Source of the DNA: Anaerolineae bacterium
GTDB lineage: Bacteria > Chloroflexota > Anaerolineae > Aggregatilineales > Phototrophicaceae
NCBI GenBank assembly: GCA_022823945.1
Contig: JAJEBK010000038.1
Span: 1 to 45,828 of the forward strand
DNA length: 45,828 nt
Reading direction: 5' to 3'
In this document: in pieces, positions 41,547 to 45,828 of the stretch
Numbering within the stretch: position 1 is the first letter of the stretch
How the letters are laid out: each line of letters begins with the position of its first letter
Translations under genes and position numbers: made by a program
The notes under the pieces: model-generated
The model's input: only the letters and a program-made list of their open reading frames with translations
Told to the model about the DNA's origin: nothing
Databases searched by the model: none

Positions 41547-42667
41547 TGCCTCGGCCTTTGCAAGTTGCGATTGCGCGCGCGGCAGTATTGCATAGCGCCA
41601 GCGCTCTCGACAAGCCCCTTTAATTCCAGCAGCGCCAGTGTGCCAGAGACAGTGGCGGCGGGCAGTTGTGTCTCGCGGACGATTTCATCGACATGGATAG
41701 GCTCGATATCAAGCTGCGCCAGGATCGCGCTTTCTGTCTCGTCAGCTGGCTGGATTTGCTCTGCCCGCTGCTGTGCCTGCGCTGCCTGGAAGGTGATGTT
41801 CAGTGCCTCCAGTATATCGCGGGCATCCATGACCAGCATCGCGCCATCCTGGATCAGCCGGTTGCAGCCGCGCCCGTTGACGCTGTGATAGCTGTGTGGC
41901 ACGGCAAAGACATCCCGCCCTTGCGCAAGGGCATGATCGGCGGTATTCAGCGCGCCGCTGCGTTCTGGCGCTTCTGCCACGAGTACGCCATGCGAGAGCC
42001 CGCTGATGATGCGGTTGCGCTGTGTAAAGTTCGTGCGCAAGGGTGGCGAGCCAACCGGCAGCTCGCTGATTATCGCCCCGTTTTGCATAATCTCTTCGGC
42101 GATATCCCTGTTTTCGCGCGGATAAATGATATTGATGCCCGCCCCCATGACAGCGATCGTGCGTCCACCGGCTGCCAATGCGCCACGATGCGCCGCCGCG
42201 TCGATGCCATGCGCCAGGCCAGAAACAATCGTGATGCCGTGTCGCGCAAGCTCCTGCGCCAACTCGTTCGCCGCATCCCAGCCACTTTTGCTGGCTTTGC
42301 GCGTGCCGACCACGCCCAGGCACATGTCGTCATCTGCCATGAGTTGTCCGCGTACATAGAGCAGCAGCGGGCGATCGTCCAGGCGGCGCAGCAGGGCGGG
42401 ATAGGCGTCGTCGTCCTGGGTTAGCAAGCTCGCTCCAGCCGCCGCGACCTTGTCCATCTCGCGCTGGAGGTCGATCTTTCGGCGCGCGGCACAAAAACTG
42501 CTCAACATTTTCTTCGGCAGGGGCAGTCGCAGCATAGCGGCGTCCGTCTCTCGCCACAGCGCTTCTGGCGACTCGAAATGCGCCAGCAGCCTCGACAGCT
42601 TGACGATGCCGAAATCGGGCAACAAATGCAAGCCCAGCCAATAGCGGTGCTGTGGATTTTCGCGCAT
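41543..42667 (-). CDS. dprA: DNA-processing protein DprA
   Basis: Protein of 374 residues that loads RecA on incoming single-stranded DNA during transformation. A SAM-like N-terminal part contains HYWLGLHLLPDFGIVKLSRL-type helices. The Rossmann domain has GVVGTRKASKSGWDAANEL, ITIVSGLAHGIDAAAHRGAL and SELPVGSPPLRTNFTQRNRI, all diagnostic. A C-terminal winged-helix (from about residue 305, with AILAQLDIEPIHVDEIVRET) is present. It is the first gene of dprA-manC-topA, with a good promoter at 42700-42729 and little ribosome-binding signal before ATG 42667. Confidence 0.95.
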   Translation of the reverse strand: MRENPQHRYWLGLHLLPDFGIVKLSRLLAHFESPEALWRETDAAMLRLPLPKKMLSSFCAARRKIDLQREMDKVAAAGASLLTQDDDAYPALLRRLDDRPLLLYVRGQLMADDDMCLGVVGTRKASKSGWDAANELAQELARHGITIVSGLAHGIDAAAHRGALAAGGRTIAVMGAGINIIYPRENRDIAEEIMQNGAIISELPVGSPPLRTNFTQRNRIISGLSHGVLVAEAPERSGALNTADHALAQGRDVFAVPHSYHSVNGRGCNRLIQDGAMLVMDARDILEALNITFQAAQAQQRAEQIQPADETESAILAQLDIEPIHVDEIVRETQLPAATVSGTLALLELKGLVESAGAMQYCRARNRNLQRPRQ

Positions 42668-42699
42668 GCAATTTCATCTTTGTGGCGAAGTCGAAAGCA

Positions 42700-42729
42700 A
42701 GCATATCAGCGAGGGCAAATCGCTGTCAA
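42700..42729 (-). promoter_or_regulatory. Promoter of the dprA-manC-topA operon
   Basis: On the minus strand a perfect TTGACA (42724-42729), 18 bases and TATGCT (42700-42705). Transcription would start about 26 bases before ATG 42667. It lies between the rimM stop (42743) and dprA and makes dprA independent of the ffh operon. Confidence 0.65.
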
Positions 42730-42742
42730 GGCGGGCGCTGGC

Positions 42743-43279
42743 TTAGCGCTGGGCGAGCAGGCCTTCGGGCAAGGTCATGCTGATGACGCCGCTTTCAAAG
42801 TCGATGTGGTCTATTGTCTCGGCGTGCGCGGGGATGAGCAGCTCGCCATGTTCTGCGTTTTCGACTATGTAGACATCGTTGGCGCCGGTTTCCAGCACAT
42901 CGCGGATGCGTCCGATCTCGCTGCCATCGGCGACAACCAGCAGGCCGATCAATTGAAACAGGAAGTATTCGCCTGCGTTCAGCGGCGGCAACTGCTCAAT
43001 ATCGCAATATACGAGCTTGCCACGCAATTCTTCGGCTTGTTCGCGGCGATTGCAGCCGTCCAGCGAGAGCAGGATATAGGCTTTGTTAAAGCGGACTTGT
43101 GTCACATCAATGCGTGCGCGAACTGAACTGGCAGCGCTGTCAGCCAGGTAGATGTACTCCAGCTGTTTGAGCGCTTGCGGGTCGGCGCTGAGCACGCGCA
43201 TGCGCAATTCGCCACGCACGCCGTGCGGACGCAATATCTCGCCAATGACCAGTTGTCGCGGCTCTGGCGTGTTAGACAC
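42743..43279 (-). CDS. rimM: Ribosome maturation factor RimM
   Basis: Protein of 178 residues that helps process the 30S head through binding to S19. The N-terminal domain has LVIGEILRPHGVRGELRMRV and the PRC-barrel has EYFLFQLIGLLVVADGSEIG with the typical continuation NDVYIVENAEHGELLIPA. The start is GTG 43279, six bases after the khpA stop, with weak ribosome-binding sequence. Usually trmD and rplS follow rimM, but here the operon ends and dprA begins. Confidence 0.94.
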   Translation of the reverse strand: MSNTPEPRQLVIGEILRPHGVRGELRMRVLSADPQALKQLEYIYLADSAASSVRARIDVTQVRFNKAYILLSLDGCNRREQAEELRGKLVYCDIEQLPPLNAGEYFLFQLIGLLVVADGSEIGRIRDVLETGANDVYIVENAEHGELLIPAHAETIDHIDFESGVISMTLPEGLLAQR

Positions 43280-43285
43280 GATCGG

Positions 43286-43534
43286 TTATTCGATTTCCAG
43301 GATAACGCGCCGCCGTCGTTCGCGTCCGCGCTCGTTCTGTTCGGGCATGGCACGCAGCAGCGCGCGGATAGAATTGGCCACGCGGCCGTTGCGCCCAATG
43401 ACCCGTCCCATATCGCCCGGGGCGACCGACAATTCCAGCACGACATTGCGGCTGGTGTCTTTGCGGTTTACGCGCACCTGGTCGGGGTGACTGACCAGGT
43501 TTTCGGCGATGTATTGAACCAGTTGCTCTTCCAT
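43286..43534 (-). CDS. khpA: KH-domain RNA-binding protein KhpA
   Basis: Protein of 82 residues with a single KH domain (YlqC/KhpA type). The nucleic-acid-binding GxxG lies in GRVIGRNGRVANSIRALLRA. The N-terminal MEEQLVQYIAENLVSHPDQV is standard. GCGAGG just before ATG 43534 supports this start over an in-frame GTG at 43552. It sits between rpsP and rimM, the usual place in many phyla, and acts in RNA binding, probably with KhpB/Jag. Confidence 0.93.
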   Translation of the reverse strand: MEEQLVQYIAENLVSHPDQVRVNRKDTSRNVVLELSVAPGDMGRVIGRNGRVANSIRALLRAMPEQNERGRERRRRVILEIE

Positions 43535-43553
43535 GCCTCGCGGCCTTTCCACC

Positions 43554-43964
43554 CTAGCTTTCGGCTTCGGCAGTCATGCGGGCAGCCTCGCGCGCCTTGA
43601 TCTTGCTCTCGCCATCGCCGGGCGCTGGATAGTTGGTCTTGGGGCTGGGCAGCGGCGGCCGGGTTTCTTCGGCTTCGCGCACCAGGTCTTCCATGCTTTC
43701 GCCAGCTCGCAGCCGTTCAAATCGCGCCCAGGTGCCCGTGTGCACCATCAGGCGGCGGACGGCATCGCTGGGTTGCGCGCCGACCGAAAGCCAATACAAG
43801 GCGCGGTCTTCTTCAATGATTTCTGTGGCGGGCTGCGTGCGCGGGTTGTAATGCCCGATATTTTCCAAGTAGCTGCCGTTGCGAGCCTTGCGCTGGTCAA
43901 TGACGACGATGCGGTAGCTGGGCTGGCGCTTGAGCCCCTGGCGGCGTAGACGAATGCGAACCAT
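43554..43964 (-). CDS. rpsP: 30S ribosomal protein S16
   Basis: Protein of 136 residues. MVRIRLRRQGLKRQPSYRIV and LENIGHYNPRTQPATEIIEE are clear S16 signatures, and ALYWLSVGAQPSDAVRRLM completes the core of about 85 residues. About 50 extra charged residues (Glu/Arg/Pro-rich, from ARFERLRAGESMEDL onward) form a C-terminal tail longer than in E. coli. AGGAGA lies before ATG 43964. Eighteen bases separate it from ffh. Confidence 0.96.
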   Translation of the reverse strand: MVRIRLRRQGLKRQPSYRIVVIDQRKARNGSYLENIGHYNPRTQPATEIIEEDRALYWLSVGAQPSDAVRRLMVHTGTWARFERLRAGESMEDLVREAEETRPPLPSPKTNYPAPGDGESKIKAREAARMTAEAES

Positions 43965-43982
43965 GTGTAGTCTCCTGCTAGT

Positions 43983-45320
43983 TTAGGCGGTCAAGCCGGG
44001 GATCTTGGGCATCTTCCCGCGGCTGATTTGATTCATGAGGCGGCTCATCTGGCGGAATTGCCTGAGCAGTTCGTTGACTTCGCTGACTTCCACACCGCTG
44101 CCGGCGGCGATTCGCTTCTTGCGGCTGGCTTTTAATATGCGCGGATGACGGCGTTCGTGCGGCGTCATGGAATTGATGATCGCCTCGACCTTGCGGACGC
44201 GCTTTTCCATATCATCGCTGTTGATTTCGGCTTGCGTTTGCAGCTTGGACATGCCGGGGATCATGCCCATGACCTTGCCCAGCGGTCCCATACGGCGGAT
44301 CTTCTGCAGCTGATCGAGGAAGTCTTGCAAAGTAAACTCATTCTTCATGATTTTGCTTTGCAGGCGCAGCGCTTCTTCTTCTTCGTAGAGCGTCTCGGTC
44401 TTTTCGATCAGGGACATGATATCGCCCATGCCGAGGATGCGCTGAGCGATGCGGTCGGGGTGGAATAGCTCCAGCGTGTCGGCGCTGACTTTTTCGCCAG
44501 TTCCCATGTATTTGATGGGCACGCCTGTCACTGCGCGCATAGACAAGGCTGCGCCACCACGGGCATCGCCATCGACGCGCGTGAGGATCAAGCCAGAAAT
44601 GCCCAGGCTTTCGTTGAAGCCGCGCGCGATATTGACCGCTTCTTGCCCGGTCATGGCATCGGCGACCAACAAAATCTCCGCTGGCGAGGAGATGCGTTTG
44701 ATCTCCTCCAATTCTTCCATCTTGGTATCGTCGATTTGCAGGCGCCCAGCCGTGTCGATCAAGACGATATCGGCCTTGCTATCGCGCGCCTGTTTGAGGC
44801 CGCGCCTCACGATATTGGGCGGCGTATCGCTGGTGCCTTCTTCGTAATAGGGCACGCCGATCTGCTTTGCCAACGTAACCAACTGGTCGACGGCGGCGGG
44901 GCGATAGGTATCGGCAGCCAGCATCATGGGCTTGCGGCCGCTGGAGCGCAGGTGCAGGGCGAGTTTGGCTGTGTTGGTTGTTTTGCCAGCGCCTTGCAGA
45001 CCAACCATCATGATGACATGCGGGGCCGAGCTGCCGCTGAAACTGAGACGGCCCGCCTCGCCAAGCATGTCCACCATCTCTTCGTGGATGATCTTGACGA
45101 CCTGCTCGCTGGGCTTCAGCGCCTTGTGCACTTCTTCGCCCAGGGCGCGCTGACGGACCTGCTTGATGAAGTCTTTGACGATGGGCAGCGCGACATCAGC
45201 CTCGAGCAGCGCCATCCGCACCTCGCGCATGACGGCTTTGACATCGGCTTCTTTGACGGTGCCGCCCTTGCGCAATCCTTCAAAGGCAGTATCCAGTCTT
45301 TGGGTCAGAGAATCGAACAT
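43983..45320 (-). CDS. ffh: Signal recognition particle protein Ffh
   Basis: SRP54 GTPase of 445 residues targeting membrane proteins. The N domain leads to the G domain with GLQGAGKTTNTAKLAL (G1), ADTYRPAAVDQL (G2), DIVLIDTAGRLQ (G3) and LTRVDGDARGGAALSM (G4 region with TRVD in place of TKxD). The Met-rich M domain includes MGPLGKVMGMIPGMSKL and the SRP RNA-binding helix MTPHERRHPRIL. GCGAGG precedes ATG 45320, and a strong promoter lies just upstream. First gene of ffh-rpsP-khpA-rimM. Confidence 0.97.
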   Translation of the reverse strand: MFDSLTQRLDTAFEGLRKGGTVKEADVKAVMREVRMALLEADVALPIVKDFIKQVRQRALGEEVHKALKPSEQVVKIIHEEMVDMLGEAGRLSFSGSSAPHVIMMVGLQGAGKTTNTAKLALHLRSSGRKPMMLAADTYRPAAVDQLVTLAKQIGVPYYEEGTSDTPPNIVRRGLKQARDSKADIVLIDTAGRLQIDDTKMEELEEIKRISSPAEILLVADAMTGQEAVNIARGFNESLGISGLILTRVDGDARGGAALSMRAVTGVPIKYMGTGEKVSADTLELFHPDRIAQRILGMGDIMSLIEKTETLYEEEEALRLQSKIMKNEFTLQDFLDQLQKIRRMGPLGKVMGMIPGMSKLQTQAEINSDDMEKRVRKVEAIINSMTPHERRHPRILKASRKKRIAAGSGVEVSEVNELLRQFRQMSRLMNQISRGKMPKIPGLTA

Positions 45321-45350
45321 ATGCCTCGCTTCGGCGAATTGCGACAGGGC

Positions 45351-45379
45351 AGTCTACAGGCTGGCTGCGCAGTTGTCAA
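45351..45379 (-). promoter_or_regulatory. Promoter of the ffh-rpsP-khpA-rimM operon
   Basis: On the minus strand a perfect TTGACA (45374-45379), 17 bases and TAGACT (45351-45356). Transcription would start near 45344, leaving a leader of about 24 bases. The best-formed promoter in the window. Confidence 0.75.
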
Positions 45380-45476
45380 GATTGGGCTTTGCCTGGTGTG
45401 ATCAAATCTTGTTATGTGAATTCAAATAGGCGCGCATCGTAGTCTTGGCAGGGCGGACATTGCCCCCATCCCCCAG

Positions 45477-45504
45477 CCCCTTGCCCCCAAAATGAGGGAA
45501 GGGG
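45477..45504. repeat. C/G-rich interspersed hairpin
   Basis: CCCCTT (45477-45482) pairs with AAGGGG (45499-45504), with an inner CCC/GGG extension after a one-base bulge. It follows the C-rich run TTGCCCCCATCCCCCAGCC. It resembles the hairpins at 16085-16319 in composition and in intergenic position. Confidence 0.5.
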
Positions 45505-45531
45505 AGCAAACGCCCGAAGAACCTGTGGGTC

Positions 45532-45560
45532 GTAGGGGCGAGGCGACGACTCGCCCGCAG
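45532..45560. repeat. GGGCGACTC palindrome, copy 2
   Basis: GTAGGGGCGAGGCGACG followed by ACTCGCCCGCAG is a diverged version of the palindrome at 139-164, with an extra GGCGA in the centre. It lies in non-coding DNA between the ffh promoter and the truncated gene at the right end. Confidence 0.5.
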
Positions 45561-45576
45561 CCCGCTCAAAGCGACG

Positions 45577-45610
45577 AAAAGTCCCTCCCTCTTTATGGGG
45601 GAGGGATTTT
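45577..45610 (-). terminator. Terminator-like hairpin, probably bidirectional
   Basis: TCCCTCCC (45582-45589) pairs with GGGAGGGA (45599-45606), flanked by AAAA on one side and TTTT on the other, so on either strand the stem is followed by a short T-run. Reading left it lies about 70 bases after the stop of the truncated right-end gene. Confidence 0.5.
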
Positions 45611-45633
45611 GGGTGGAGGCAATATAGCAAAAT

Positions 45634-45660
45634 GTGGGCGACACGGTGAGTCGCCCCTAC
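45634..45660. repeat. GGGCGACTC palindrome, copy 3
   Basis: GTGGGCGACACGGTGAGTC followed by GCCCCTAC. Read on the minus strand it is close to the copy at 139-164 and lies at a similar place, directly downstream of the same gene's other copy (21 bases after the stop at 45681). Confidence 0.6.
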
Positions 45661-45680
45661 CTGATGACTTGGGCTGAGCG

Positions 45681-45828
45681 CTAATTCCCCGCCAGCTTCT
45701 TCAGCGCCTCGACCACCGGTATCCAGCGATCCCAGCCGCGGTCACGATAGCCCTCCGCCTCGCTGATGCCCATGGGACCATCCTCATGGCTGTCGCCACC
45801 GAAGGCGTGCAAAACCCGCTCCCAGCGC
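45681..45828 (-). CDS. 3' end of an unrecognised gene, copy B (partial)
   Basis: The last 49 codons of a minus-strand gene cut by the window edge, ending IPVVEALKKLAGN with stop TAG at 45683-45681. It matches copy A at 1-141 in inverted orientation: 77 identical bases, then three silent changes, then ggg-aat for ggc-aag before the stop. The peptide begins RWERVLHAFGGDSHED. The family is not recognised. Downstream, a GGGCGACTC palindrome and a terminator-like stem lie within about 100 bases. Confidence 0.75.
   Translation of the reverse strand, partial: RWERVLHAFGGDSHEDGPMGISEAEGYRDRGWDRWIPVVEALKKLAGN

Overview
The window looks like a stretch of chromosome from a GC-rich, free-living heterotrophic bacterium. 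I place it in the Chloroflexota (Anaerolineae-like) by inference. The reasons are gene style, the C/G-rich interspersed hairpins, the abundance of peptide/sugar uptake and Gfo/Idh/MocA genes, and a large Pro/Ala-rich membrane protein of a type I associate with that phylum. There is no rRNA, CRISPR array, phage module or intact transposase. One tRNA gene is present.

Layout. 1-141 and 45681-45828 are the 3' ends of two nearly identical genes pointing into the window from both sides, so the window is bounded by inverted copies of one gene. 446-2245 is an ABC exporter half-transporter. 2242-5235 (minus) holds a membrane-anchored clan GH-A hydrolase-like protein, an orphan family-3 solute-binding protein and a Gfo/Idh/MocA oxidoreductase. 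5251-9210 (plus) is an operon of a sulfotransferase-like protein, a class IV aminotransferase-fold protein whose PLP lysine position is histidine, and a molybdopterin-binding xanthine dehydrogenase-type subunit, closed by a clear terminator. 9287-16084 is a divergent seven-gene metabolic cluster: creatininase-like, ketopantoate-reductase-like and SDR genes to the left; D-2-hydroxyacid dehydrogenase, PhyH dioxygenase, DHDPS-like aldolase and old-yellow-enzyme-like reductase to the right. 16320-18534 has an aldo/keto reductase and aldose 1-epimerase.

18544-31443 (minus) is a large peptide-uptake block. It has two oligopeptide-binding proteins, each with its own permease pair, but only one pair of ATPases, plus an M81 (MlrC) peptidase, a ROK kinase and a two-helix small membrane protein. 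Two copies of a non-coding, MITE-like element with terminal inverted repeats and flanking direct repeats lie directly upstream of the two binding-protein genes.

32050-36478 (plus) has a second Gfo/Idh/MocA protein, a minus-strand tRNA-Arg(CCG), a lipoprotein, an M23 peptidase-like protein, an MBL hydrolase and greA. 36536-45320 (minus) is the housekeeping part: a conserved membrane protein, topA with an N-terminal zinc-ribbon extension, a mannose-1-phosphate guanylyltransferase, dprA, and the classical ffh-rpsP-khpA-rimM operon. Strong sigma-70-like promoters can be read for ffh, dprA, tRNA-Arg, the MBL gene, the second binding protein and the sulfotransferase operon.

I see no single clear new defence or mobile system. 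The best candidates for new biology are the sulfotransferase/lysine-less aminotransferase pair, the solute-binding-protein-like insertion in an OppC-type permease, the calcium-loop motifs in a DppB-type permease, the paired MITEs upstream of the transport operons, and the divergent degradation cluster.
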